Shown: piece after piece, positions 17,324 through 26,800 of the stretch
Position numbering within the stretch: the stretch's first letter is position 1
Layout: the number at the start of each line of letters is the position of its first letter
Assembly (NCBI GenBank): GCA_021847735.1
Contig: JAJZQD010000010.1
Location: forward strand, 1-47,949
Reading direction: 5' to 3'
Origin: Bacillota bacterium
GTDB lineage: Bacteria; Bacillota; Thermincolia; Thermincolales; UBA2595
DNA length: 47,949 nucleotides
Position numbers and translations under genes: made by a program
Notes under the pieces: generated by a model
Told to the model about the DNA's origin: nothing
Databases searched by the model: none
The model's input: only the letters and a program-made list of their open reading frames with translations

Positions 17324-17446
17324 TCATACTACATCGATCTCAATTCCATTGGAAAGTTCATTCCACCTATTCCTTATCAATTCATGGTGGTTCAAAACCC
17401 ATTGATCTGTCCCATTCACGGAAATCCAGATATAATTTAAATTCAT
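17324..17446 (-). CDS. Hypothetical 40-residue protein
   Basis: An ATG 9 bases after the hsdS stop, preceded by GAGG, opens 40 codons (begins MNLNYIWISVNGTDQWVLNH, ends EIDVV). It fills the hsdS-KilA-N gap and reads in the operon direction. The composition (many Asn and Trp, no low complexity) looks coding. No family recognised; it could be the start of a longer degraded gene. Confidence 0.5.
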   Translation of the reverse strand: MNLNYIWISVNGTDQWVLNHHELIRNRWNELSNGIEIDVV

Positions 17447-17454
17447 CGCCTCAT

Positions 17455-18621
17455 CTACTCAAAATACTCACTCATCAAGCTGTCAAACAGGTACTGCGTT
17501 TCGTCGATTGCCTTTTTGACAAGGGCTTTTTGTTCTTCGATTTTGGTGACGATTTCGGCGAATTGGGATTGGAATGTAAGCGAAGGAACTATTATTTTAA
17601 AATCTTTTACAATTGATAGATTAAGATTCTGTTGGTTTCCTCCGCGACCTAACTCCCTCAAGTCTTCATATTTTATTTCAAGCTGTCGAAATAGGAATTC
17701 TGATATATACAGATCACTTGGTAGAATGGCAGCACAAGCTTGGTTTGTAGCAGCTTCGATTTTTAGCATGCCGGCTTGCCCACGAGTTTTTCCTTGGCCG
17801 TACATCGCCACTAATATGGTGTTGTGTGGAAACACTTTACAGTTAGTTTCTTTTAACGCTGTTTTTGAAATCTTTTCTTCTGCTCTAAGAATATAGCCAT
17901 TTGAAATTTCACCAGTTTTGATCCAAGGCACTACACCTTCATCATAATAATTGATGTTATTTCGACCTGGAGTTGAACCAGTTTCAACTTTGGCAATATC
18001 CATTATTCTCCTTATTTCCCACCCCTTTTTATTCGTCACAGGGTCACCGAACATATCATAAAAGGTGGATTTGTTAAGGTTGTCCAACTCTGCAAGCTGC
18101 TGTTTACGCATGGCAAGTAGTTCTGCGGCGGTGTCTAAGGTTTTGGCAATTTGCTTTTGGGTTTGGAGGGGTGGGAGGGGAATTGATATATTTTCTATAT
18201 TTTTAGCACTAATATTTGGTTGTGCACATCCAAATGATAGCTGTTGAATTTGATTTAAGAAAAGACTAGATTTTACATATTGATAAATATAATTAGAAAT
18301 TCCCTTATTTTCATTGATTCGTATTAATCCTACTCGTTGATTCAGTAAAGCAGGTTCATTATAGATATATCGTCCAATTTTTCCGACAGTTGCACCGGAC
18401 ATAGCAATTAAAATATCACCTATTTTTATACGATACGCATCATTCTTATCCCAAAAATCTTGTGGATAGCAAATATTATAATCTAAATCAACAGTATCTC
18501 CATTTAAATTTCCAATACGAATAATAGGTATTTCATTTTTGATAAATTCAGTGCTTTTAAACGCATACCCACCTTGTACAGTAGAAAAATCACCTAACTT
18601 TATTTTCTTCCACTTATTCAC
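17455..18621 (-). CDS. hsdS: Type I restriction-modification specificity subunit
   Basis: A 388-residue HsdS with two target-recognition domains. The first follows KWKKIKLGDFSTVQGGYAFK; the second follows KGWEIRRIMDIAKVETGSTP. Each half ends in the conserved dimer helix (IPLPPLQTQKQIAKTLDTAA near 145-165; IIVPSLTFQSQFAEIVTKIE near 350). It sets the bipartite DNA target of the complex. The start overlaps the hsdM stop by 8 bp, indicating translational coupling. It appears intact, so with HsdM it could still form an active methyltransferase. Confidence 0.95.
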   Translation of the reverse strand: MNKWKKIKLGDFSTVQGGYAFKSTEFIKNEIPIIRIGNLNGDTVDLDYNICYPQDFWDKNDAYRIKIGDILIAMSGATVGKIGRYIYNEPALLNQRVGLIRINENKGISNYIYQYVKSSLFLNQIQQLSFGCAQPNISAKNIENISIPLPPLQTQKQIAKTLDTAAELLAMRKQQLAELDNLNKSTFYDMFGDPVTNKKGWEIRRIMDIAKVETGSTPGRNNINYYDEGVVPWIKTGEISNGYILRAEEKISKTALKETNCKVFPHNTILVAMYGQGKTRGQAGMLKIEAATNQACAAILPSDLYISEFLFRQLEIKYEDLRELGRGGNQQNLNLSIVKDFKIIVPSLTFQSQFAEIVTKIEEQKALVKKAIDETQYLFDSLMSEYFE

Positions 18622-20083
18622 CGATAAGCCCCCTCAATTCCTCCATCTTGGAGGCAATATCAAGGCTCAACTCATCAAGGCGGGTCATAATTACCTCTGG
18701 CGCATCATAAACCACCTTTTCATAAACCACCTCTTTATATCGGTTGATGGATAAATCATAGTCGTTGGCTGCAATGGCAGACCTGTCCACTAAAAAGCTC
18801 TGTTCGGTTGGCTTGCGGTCAGCTTCCCCTTCAAGGTTGTGAAAACGGGCAAGAATATCTGGAATATCATTGGCCTCGATGACAGAACGTTTATCGTCCA
18901 AAGATAAGCCATCGGCTTTCATATCATAAAACCAAACCTTGTCGGTGCCTCCTGCTCCCGTTTTGGTAAACACCAGAACGGCAGTGCTGACACCTGCATA
19001 CGGTTTGAATACACCACTCGGCATGGAGATAACCGCCTGGAGTTGATGGTTTTCTACCAACTCTTTACGCAAGGCTTTGTGGGCCTTGGTTGTGCCAAAC
19101 AAAACGCCATCCGGCACAATACACGAGCAGCGTCCGCCCTTGCGTAGCATCCTCAGAAAGAGCGCTACAAACAAAAGCTCTGTCTTTTTGGTGTTGCAGA
19201 CTGCTTTTAAGTTATCGTTAATACTCTCGGCATCCACAGTACCGGTAAAGGGTGGGTTGGCAAGGACGATATCATAAGCGGAAGAAATACTGTTCTGCTT
19301 GGAAACACTGTCCACATAGTCGATATGGGGCTGGGTAATAGAATGGAGCATCAGGTTCATGGCGGACAAGCGCAGCATGGTTCTGTCTGTGTCAAAGCCT
19401 GTAAACATCTCGCCTGCAAAATGCTCCCATTGCTCAGTTGTCATATCCGACTCATAGTTTTCTCTGATATATTCGGCAGAAGAAACGAGGAAACCCGCTG
19501 TACCACAAGCAGGGTCACAAATTTTGTCGTTGGAAGTTGGTGCGAGCAATCGCACCATCATATCGCGGATGTGCTTGGGTGTTCTAAATTGTCCATTTTG
19601 CCCTGCGGTTGCCAGTTTTCCCAGCATATACTCATAAAGGTCGCCTTGCATATCTAGGTCTTTAATATCGTGTTCATACAGCTCATCTAAGCCTGTAATG
19701 ATCTTTTGCAATACCTGCGGGGTTGGAATTAGAAACATCGCATCCTGCATATAGCGGGAAAAAGCCGAAGAACTTTCACCATTCATTGCTTTAATAAAGG
19801 GAAATACCTTTGTGCCGACAATATCATATATCATGCGGGAATCTCGTGTTTTAAACTTGCTCCAACGCATGGCCTGTCCATCTTCATTCTGGGGGAAGAT
19901 CTTTGGCATAGCTTCGCTGCTTAAGGCCTCAAAGCTTTCGTTTTCCAGTTCCTTTTCATCCAGGGAACGGATAAACATCAAGTATGTAAGCTGTTCTATA
20001 ACCGTTAAAGGGTTGGTAATACCACCGGCCCAAATATCGGTCCATATTCTATCAACCTTGTTGCGTATTTCTCCTGTCAGCAT
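18614..20083 (-). CDS. hsdM: Type I restriction-modification DNA methyltransferase subunit
   Basis: A 489-residue N6-adenine methyltransferase. N-terminal HsdM_N helical domain, SAM-binding motif (CDPACGTAGFL, near 188) and catalytic motif NPPF (near 274) are intact, and the length is normal for the family. AGGAG lies eight bases before the ATG. First gene of hsdM-hsdS-orf-KilA-N-hsdR. Since HsdR is truncated, the locus is predicted to methylate without restricting. Confidence 0.96.
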   Translation of the reverse strand: MLTGEIRNKVDRIWTDIWAGGITNPLTVIEQLTYLMFIRSLDEKELENESFEALSSEAMPKIFPQNEDGQAMRWSKFKTRDSRMIYDIVGTKVFPFIKAMNGESSSAFSRYMQDAMFLIPTPQVLQKIITGLDELYEHDIKDLDMQGDLYEYMLGKLATAGQNGQFRTPKHIRDMMVRLLAPTSNDKICDPACGTAGFLVSSAEYIRENYESDMTTEQWEHFAGEMFTGFDTDRTMLRLSAMNLMLHSITQPHIDYVDSVSKQNSISSAYDIVLANPPFTGTVDAESINDNLKAVCNTKKTELLFVALFLRMLRKGGRCSCIVPDGVLFGTTKAHKALRKELVENHQLQAVISMPSGVFKPYAGVSTAVLVFTKTGAGGTDKVWFYDMKADGLSLDDKRSVIEANDIPDILARFHNLEGEADRKPTEQSFLVDRSAIAANDYDLSINRYKEVVYEKVVYDAPEVIMTRLDELSLDIASKMEELRGLIGE

Positions 20084-20132
20084 CTATCAAGCTCCTATCT
20101 CTGTTTTAATATTTTAGTTTAACACAAACCCA

Positions 20133-20376
20133 CTACCTAGGCTTGATCATACCAGCTCTTCAAGACAAATTGTTGAACAACTGTTAGATGTTCTCCCGAA
20201 CTACCCCCGCTGTCCACGCAAACACGCCCTGTTTGAACGATTGTATAGCGTGGGGTGGAGTAGGCAGCACATCCGTGGAATCTTTCATCCAGTTTCAAAA
20301 GCAAGAGCCCCGCCATGGACGCCGACCACTTGAATGCCCATAAGACTTTTGAATTACGCATTATAGACATTAGCAA
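20133..20376. other. Possible degraded coding sequence upstream of hsdM
   Basis: The 699-bp gap between hsdM and the MBL gene has no convincing intact gene. From 20133 the plus strand is open for about 65 codons without a start and reads like protein (contains QIVEQLLDVLPNYP and ALFERLYSVGWSRQ); the minus strand also has a 79-codon ORF at 20137-20376. Neither is recognised. 20380-20540 is AT-rich with no feature that I can support; the DUF255 remnant and a terminator follow. Confidence 0.3.
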
Positions 20377-20542
20377 CTGTACCTATTAGCATCTGCTGGA
20401 AACGAATTTGGCTTCCCACAGGCTAGCACGGTTTTTGCCTTACTCCTTTGTTTTTTAAATGTATTTCTTTTTATTTACATAATTCGACTTAATACCAATA
20501 AGTCCTTTTCTTGGAATAAGTTATGATAGAAATGTTGTTAAA

Positions 20543-20692
20543 ACCGATAGAGAACCCAACCGCTTAATTAATGAGAAGTCACCTTACCTATTACAACACG
20601 CCCATAACCCTGTCAACTGGTATCCTTGGGGTGAGGAAGCCGCGGAACTTTATTGGTCTCTAGCTTGTATCAAATATTATTTTTGGCGATAA
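20543..20692 (+). pseudogene. Remnant of a YyaL/DUF255 gene, N-terminal fragment 2
   Basis: Plus-strand codons read [20 protein letters not shown] then [10 protein letters not shown], the conserved YyaL/DUF255 N-terminus, and lose homology a few codons later, ending at the TAA at 20690-20692. It retains nearly the same 26-codon segment as the fragment at 14919-15035, but the two differ mainly at third codon positions, so they are not a recent duplication. No in-frame start codon is seen. Confidence 0.85.
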
Positions 20693-20732
20693 GATTTTTC
20701 GCAATCTGAAATTCTATAGGTTCTTACGACAT

Positions 20733-20757
20733 AAGAAAAGACGGCCAGCCGGCCGCC
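20733..20757 (-). terminator. Terminator of the MBL gene
   Basis: Minus-strand stem GGCGGCC/GGCCGTC with a 4-nt loop followed by TTTTCTT, about 26 nt after the MBL stop. Confidence 0.8.
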
Positions 20758-20782
20758 ATTTTTATGTACCCTTGTTATATTA

Positions 20783-21403
20783 CTATTTTAAAAAGGGGTT
20801 ATTCTTCCGTTCGTACGCAATGTTCGAATGGCCCATATGGCCGGGGTAAACAGCGGTATCGTCAGGCAGGGACATCAGCTTGTTCTTGATGGAGTTAATA
20901 ATGGAATCAAAATCCCCGCCGGGGAAATCTGTCCTGCCGATGGAGCCGTTGAACAACGTATCCCCGGTAAAAACCGCCCCATCAGCTGCCAGGCATATAC
21001 CGCCCCTGGTATGGCCGGGTGTATGCAGGACATTGAGCTTAACATTGCCGAATTCCACTGTGTCACCGTCGGTAAGAAGCCGGTCTGCAGGCTTGAACTT
21101 AACTGAAAACCCCATAAAAGACGACAAATTAAGCTTGGTGTCTTCCATCATCGGGGCATCCTGTTCATGGATTAGAAGTTTTGCGCCTGTAGCATCACGC
21201 AGTTTGTCGTTGCCTGCTATATGGTCGATATGGCCATGAGTATTAATGACATATTTCAACGTAAGCCCATGGTTTTTCAAATAATCGAGGATTTTCTCCA
21301 CATCGCCGCCCGGGTCAATAACAGCAGCCTCTTTGGTTTCTTCACACCCAACCACGTAACAGTTAGCGCCCATAGGACCTACAGGAATACATTCAATGAT
21401 CAC
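20783..21403 (-). CDS. MBL-fold metallo-hydrolase (glyoxalase II-like)
   Basis: A 206-residue metallo-beta-lactamase-fold protein. The two-metal set is present: THGHIDH (near 53-59), HTPGHTRGG, TGDTLF and YPGHMG, where Met takes the place of the common Gly. This is the short YqgX/GloB-like type; glyoxalase II or persulfide dioxygenase-like activity is possible but the substrate is not known. The gene is near the relA end of the recJ-relA block, as commonly found in Firmicutes. Confidence 0.88.
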   Translation of the reverse strand: MIIECIPVGPMGANCYVVGCEETKEAAVIDPGGDVEKILDYLKNHGLTLKYVINTHGHIDHIAGNDKLRDATGAKLLIHEQDAPMMEDTKLNLSSFMGFSVKFKPADRLLTDGDTVEFGNVKLNVLHTPGHTRGGICLAADGAVFTGDTLFNGSIGRTDFPGGDFDSIINSIKNKLMSLPDDTAVYPGHMGHSNIAYERKNNPFLK

Positions 21404-21473
21404 TTTTTATCCTCCTCGCAAATTTAATGGAGTTAAACAGTTAGTAAAAAACTCAACAAGAAACCACGGCTCT

Positions 21474-21605
21474 CTAAAAATATTTCCTGCTGTCCAGCAG
21501 CATTGTTACAGGCCCGTGGTTATGAATTTCCACCAGCATGGTGGTTTGAAACCTGCCTGTGTTTGCAGCAATCCCGTAATTTCGCAAATACCCCACAAAC
21601 TTTAT
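21474..21605 (-). pseudogene. dtd: C-terminal remnant of D-aminoacyl-tRNA deacylase
   Basis: Minus-strand codons immediately after the relA stop read KFVGYLRNYGIAANTGRF, then the family end NHGPVTMLLDSRKYF and a TAG at 21474-21476. This is the last 40 or so residues of Dtd, including the GPVT substrate-site motif; about 100 N-terminal residues are gone, with the breakpoint on the relA stop codon. relA-dtd is a common gene pair in Firmicutes. The fragment cannot be functional. Confidence 0.88.
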
Positions 21606-23771
21606 TTAAACCCTTGGAGTAACTCTCCAGATATCGTAAATATCTTTTAATCGCCTGATTTTGCCCATTATATATTCCAGCTGCTCCAAACCGTTCACTT
21701 CCAGAACCAGGTCGATAGTAGCCATCCTGTTCTTGGTCCCCCTGGCGCTAACCCAGTCGGCGCTTATTTTTATTTCCGAAAGTACTGTCATTACATCATT
21801 CAGGAGCCCAGCCCGGTCCATAGCTGAAACCTCCAGATGGACATGGTAAGAGCCCTGGTCGGCCAGGTCCCAGGATACGTCAATCATCCGCTCGTCATCA
21901 CCAAGGCCGTGCAGCACAACATTCCGGCAGTCCTTGCGGTGCACCGATACTCCCCTGCCCCGGGTGATATAACCCACAATAGGGTCACCAGGCACAGGGT
22001 TGCAGCACCTGGCCAGGCGAATCAGTACATCCTCCTCACCCTTGACGATAATACCTGAACTGGTGCGCGGCCTGCGCTTCCGTGGATCCTTATTTATGAG
22101 GTCTTCGATGTTAAAGACCTTATCCTTCTTGGTTTCGTCCTTGATTTTGGTAATAACCTGTTGTGGTGTCACAACTCCCATACCGATGGCACAATACAGG
22201 TCATCAACAGTAACAAAATTCATCTTCCTGGCTATCTGGTTAAGCTGTTCTACCTTAATTAACTCTGCGGGTTCGTCAAACCCCAGTTTCTTAACTTCTT
22301 TTTCAAGGGTTTCTCTGCCCTTGTCTATATTTTCATCACGGTTTTCCTTTTTGAACCAGGCCCTGATTTTACTCCTGGCCTCAGATGTCTGGACGAGGTT
22401 CAGCCAGTCTCTGCTGGGCCCGTTAGCCTGTTTTGTAGTCACAATCTCAATAATATCGCCATTTTTCAGCTTATAATCAAGCGGTACCAGTTTCCCGTTA
22501 ACTTTGGCCCCGATACACCGGTGACCAACCTGGGTATGAATCCTGTAAGCAAAGTCAATAGGCACCGAGTCCCTGGGCAGTTCGACGACATCGCCCTTGG
22601 GAGTAAAGACGAAAACGGCATCGGAAAAAAGGTCAATCTTGAGGGTCTCCATAAATTCGCGGGCGTCCCGCATATCGTTCTGCCATTCCAGAAGCTGCCG
22701 CAGCCACGACAGTTTCTGATCGAATTCCTCATCACCCTCAGAACCTTCTTTGTAACGCCAGTGGGCTGCAATACCATATTCAGCGGTACGGTGCATCTCC
22801 CAAGTCCTGATTTGGATTTCCAAAGGCTCTCCCTGGGGCCCGATAACAGTGGTGTGGAGTGACTGGTACATGTTTGATTTTGGCATGGCAATATAGTCTT
22901 TAAACCTTCCGGGAATTGGCTTCCAAAGAGTATGAATCATCCCCAGGGCTCCGTAACAGTCCTTGACACTGTCCAGCAACACCCGGATAGCCGTCAGGTC
23001 GAATATCTCATTGAGTTCCTTGTTTTGTTCCTGCATTTTCTTAAAGATACTGTAAAAATTCTTGGGCCTGCCCTGAATATCGGCCTGAATGCCAACAGAA
23101 GTCAGTTTCTCCATCAGGTCACTGATAACATTTCTGATATAGGCTTCCCTCTCCGCCCGTTTCTTGGCAATACCCTCTACCAATTGATAGTAATTAGCCG
23201 GTTCCAGGTAGCGAAAAGACAGGTCTTCCAGTTCCCATTTCAGCTTGTTAATCCCCAGGCGGTGGGCCAAAGGCGCGAATATTTCCAGGGTCTCAAAGGC
23301 AATTTCCTTTTGCTTGGTCTCATTCATGTGTTTCAGGGTCCGCATGTTGTGAATCCGGTCTGCCAGCTTGATGAGAATTACCCTAATGTCCTTGGCCATT
23401 GCCAGGAACATCTTGCGCAGGTTCTCTACCTGCTGCTCCATCTTGCTTTTGTATTCAATACGGCTTAACTTGGTTACCCCGTCTACCAGCAGCGCAATTT
23501 CCGACCCAAAGGCTTCCTCGATAGATTCCAGGGGAATGCCGGTATCCTCAACCACATCATGGAGCAGGCCCGCAGCAATAGTCACCACGTCCAGCTCAAG
23601 GCCGGCCAGGATAAGAGCCACATTCAGGGGATGGTTAATAAAGGGTTCGCCGGAAACACGCTGCTGACCCTCATGGGCTTTGGCGGCAAACTCATACGCT
23701 TCCCCGAGCAGTTCCAGATCAACACTGGGGGTATATTTTTTAACTTCAGCCACGAGCCGCTCAAATTTCAC
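21606..23771 (-). CDS. relA: Bifunctional (p)ppGpp synthetase/hydrolase Rel
   Basis: A 721-residue long RSH protein of usual length. Order: HD hydrolase domain (HDVVEDTG near 69-76; KLADRIHNMRT), synthetase domain (GRFKDYIAMPKSNMYQSLHT near 290-310), TGS domain (VFTPKGDVVELP near 395), a zinc-finger/helical region with a Cys-rich ARCCNPVPGD, and a C-terminal ACT domain. It should both make and degrade the stringent-response alarmone in contact with the ribosome. It lies 86 bp after recJ; the apt gene often found between them is absent. Confidence 0.96.
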   Translation of the reverse strand: MKFERLVAEVKKYTPSVDLELLGEAYEFAAKAHEGQQRVSGEPFINHPLNVALILAGLELDVVTIAAGLLHDVVEDTGIPLESIEEAFGSEIALLVDGVTKLSRIEYKSKMEQQVENLRKMFLAMAKDIRVILIKLADRIHNMRTLKHMNETKQKEIAFETLEIFAPLAHRLGINKLKWELEDLSFRYLEPANYYQLVEGIAKKRAEREAYIRNVISDLMEKLTSVGIQADIQGRPKNFYSIFKKMQEQNKELNEIFDLTAIRVLLDSVKDCYGALGMIHTLWKPIPGRFKDYIAMPKSNMYQSLHTTVIGPQGEPLEIQIRTWEMHRTAEYGIAAHWRYKEGSEGDEEFDQKLSWLRQLLEWQNDMRDAREFMETLKIDLFSDAVFVFTPKGDVVELPRDSVPIDFAYRIHTQVGHRCIGAKVNGKLVPLDYKLKNGDIIEIVTTKQANGPSRDWLNLVQTSEARSKIRAWFKKENRDENIDKGRETLEKEVKKLGFDEPAELIKVEQLNQIARKMNFVTVDDLYCAIGMGVVTPQQVITKIKDETKKDKVFNIEDLINKDPRKRRPRTSSGIIVKGEEDVLIRLARCCNPVPGDPIVGYITRGRGVSVHRKDCRNVVLHGLGDDERMIDVSWDLADQGSYHVHLEVSAMDRAGLLNDVMTVLSEIKISADWVSARGTKNRMATIDLVLEVNGLEQLEYIMGKIRRLKDIYDIWRVTPRV

Positions 23772-23857
23772 TGGGCACCTTCCCTTGAACGATATAGTGC
23801 GAATAATACCTTAATTATTATATTATATCATAGTTTATGTAGCGGGTGGATAGGAAT

Positions 23858-26800
23858 TTAGGCACCGGCGTCTTCCTTTGTGCCGCTAATGTTTTCAAGT
23901 GGTTCTATTGAGTTTTTCCCGGGGTAAATCGGGCTGTTAATCAAGCAGAGCAGGTCATCAGGACCGGCCCGGAAAAAATACTTTTCAAAATCATCAAAAG
24001 CGCGTTTTTCCTGCTGTCCCTCGATAAACCTCAAAGACTGTTCAATATCTATTTTCTTATCGGGGGCCGGTAAGAGGTAAATCTGCCTGTCCCTGCCTGC
24101 GGTTTCTCTCTGAATCAGTTCCAATTCCTCCAGTATCCCCAATCCCGCTGAAACCAGGCCGGGTCTGGCATAACGGACACCGTTCAACTTCAGGATTTTG
24201 GCTATATCGTCATTTGAGAGGGTAACAGGCCGGGATTTTGCGTCCTGTTCTTTCAGTACCGTGTACAGTTTCACCAGGTTATCTCTGTCAGGAGAAGATG
24301 TTTCCAGGATAAACCTGTTCAGGGCGGCATCGCGCCTCCCGCACAGTAGATGAATCCTGGCGTTTTGTCCGTCCCTCCCGCATCTTCCGCACTGCTGGTT
24401 GAATTCAGTGAAGTTAAAGTTCAGGTGAAAGACTACAATTTGTTTAACATCAGGAATATCAATCCCTTCCCCGAAGGCCGATGTGGAAACAACAGCAGCT
24501 ACTTCCCCGCTGCGGAACATCCGTTCAATGGTATTTCTTTGCTCACTGCCAAGACCTGCATGGTAAAAGATAATTTGGTCAGCCATTCCCGGCACCGTTT
24601 CCCTCAGCATCGCGGCCAATTCCACTGTTTGCAGCCGGCTGTTGACATAGATAATAGTCTTCACCCCTGTGCTGACAACCTGTTTCAGGTATTCGTTCTT
24701 ATCGGGAAGGTCTCTCTTGTCAACTACCTGAAGATTGGTCCTTACATGGGGGTCTATCACCACTTTATCTATGCCCAGGGTTTTGATTATTTCCCCGGCC
24801 ACTTCGTCACCGGCTGTGGCCGTGGCAGCTAGAACCACAGGGCTGCCAAGGGAACAGGCCAGCTCTCCCAGGCGTTTATACAGGGGTCGATGGGCCTGGG
24901 ACGACATCCCGATGTGATGGCTTTCATCGACTACGAAAAAGCCCACTCCTTTTAACGGAGCTTGTATTTTCCTGATATGGTGGGCAATAAATTCAGGGGT
25001 AGACAAAAGGACATCCACCGACCCCAGGGCCAGGGCTTCAAAGAGAGCCGCCCTTTCCAGGGTAGAAATAGAGCCATTGCCCTTGAATACCCTGAGACCG
25101 AGACGTTCCAGGCGGGTAGTCATATTCTCAAACTGGTCGTTGACTAGGGCTCTTAACGGATAGACTATTACCGTCATCTCATGGTTCCGGATAGCCTTAA
25201 AAGCCGCCGCAGACTGAAATACAGCTGATTTGCCGCGCCCGGTGCCAAAAATAGTCAGGGTATTACGGCCCAGTAAAAGATGATTTAAAGCCTCAATCTG
25301 TTTTTCCCGGTAAGGGTTTTCCCCCAGAAGGGCCTCCCTTATCCTCTCCAGCAGTTCACCATCGGGCAGGAGAGACAGTTCTTCACGGATTTTGTTGAGC
25401 CTGAGAACATGTGCTTCACAGTCTACATTACCTGCTTTTTGAATAATGATATTTACCCCGTAGTTTTTATCCTGCCCCCCGGTTACCTGGGAAACACAGA
25501 CCAGGTAATGCTCACCACGGTCCAGGAGAGGCGCAAAGTGTTTGGCTAACCGGGCGTTGAGGTAACCGACCTGGAGAGCGGAGCTGTTTTCCACCCTGAC
25601 GGCATTACAATCATGAGGGTTGTTCGGTTCCCTGACCAGGTTAAGTTTCTCGCCGTCCTGCAAACCTGCGACGATTTCCTGTCTATTTTCAAAGGTCACC
25701 CCGGCAACTTTAGTGTAAAATTCCTCTCTGTCCGCTATATCCCTGTAATAATCGTCAGTAAGATAGGTTACGGCATTCCGGAACAGTTCGTCAATAAAAC
25801 TGGGCTCCTTTTCATCATCTTCCTGCAACCGGCTGTCTGAATCGTCGAAAGGCCTTAAATCCTTAACGTTCAACTGCAGTGACACATGTCCGTTCCATTC
25901 ATTTTTTTCCAGGGCAAAGGCAATATCAAACCGGTCATTTTCCTTCAGCAGGGTTTGCCGCGGGCCAAGATTAAAACCAATGGCATCAAAGACAACCTGA
26001 TTGTCCTTCACCTTCATTTTGAGGTGGGAACCGTCAGAACCGACAGTGCGGTGTTCAAAAACCCCCGTCTGGCGGCAGGCCACCACCGGCCCTGGGTTTT
26101 CGCAGCCATAGGGGGCCAGCATCTGCATCTGCCGGTACAGTTCGTCATCCAAATCACGAAAATCAACTTCGGCGTCTATATATATTTCGGGCACTAAATC
26201 TTCATCAGTCAGGGTTTCACGGGCATACCTGTTCAGGTCTTCACTGAACGGGGTAATATTGTCGACAGGAATCGTCAGCCCAGCAGCCTGCTTATGTCCC
26301 CCGTATTTTTCGAGATAACCTTCGACTTGGTGTAAGCCCTCAAAAATATTAAAAGGCGGAATGCTCCGGGCAGACCCCTTTGCCGTATTGCCGTCAATAC
26401 GGAGAAGGATTACCGGCCGGTAGAAATCCTGCACCAGCTTAGCTGCAACAATACCAATAACCCCAAGATGCCAACCTTCCCTGGCCAAAACAATGACTTT
26501 GTCCCGGGTAAGGTCAACTCCGCCGCCCTCAATGATTCCTAATGCTTCCCTGTAGATAGCAGCCTCAATACCCTGCCTCTCCTCGTTTAGGGTACACAGT
26601 TCCGCCGCCAGGGTAGATGCCTCGTGCGGGTCTTCACTCAACAGCAGTTTTACGGCGCGTGTAGCATCTCCCAGCCTGCCCGCGGCGTTAATCTTGGGGG
26701 ACAGTTGGAAGGCAACGTGGCGGGATTTTACCTCCCCCTGGTGGACACCGCACTTGTCCATTAAAGCCCGCAGCCCCGCAAATTTAGTCCTGCTAAGGGA

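Noticed and set aside
14919-20692. A novel defence system in the accessory region
   Set aside because: Genes are a standard type I restriction set with decay; the KilA-N and 40-codon ORFs alone do not support a new system.
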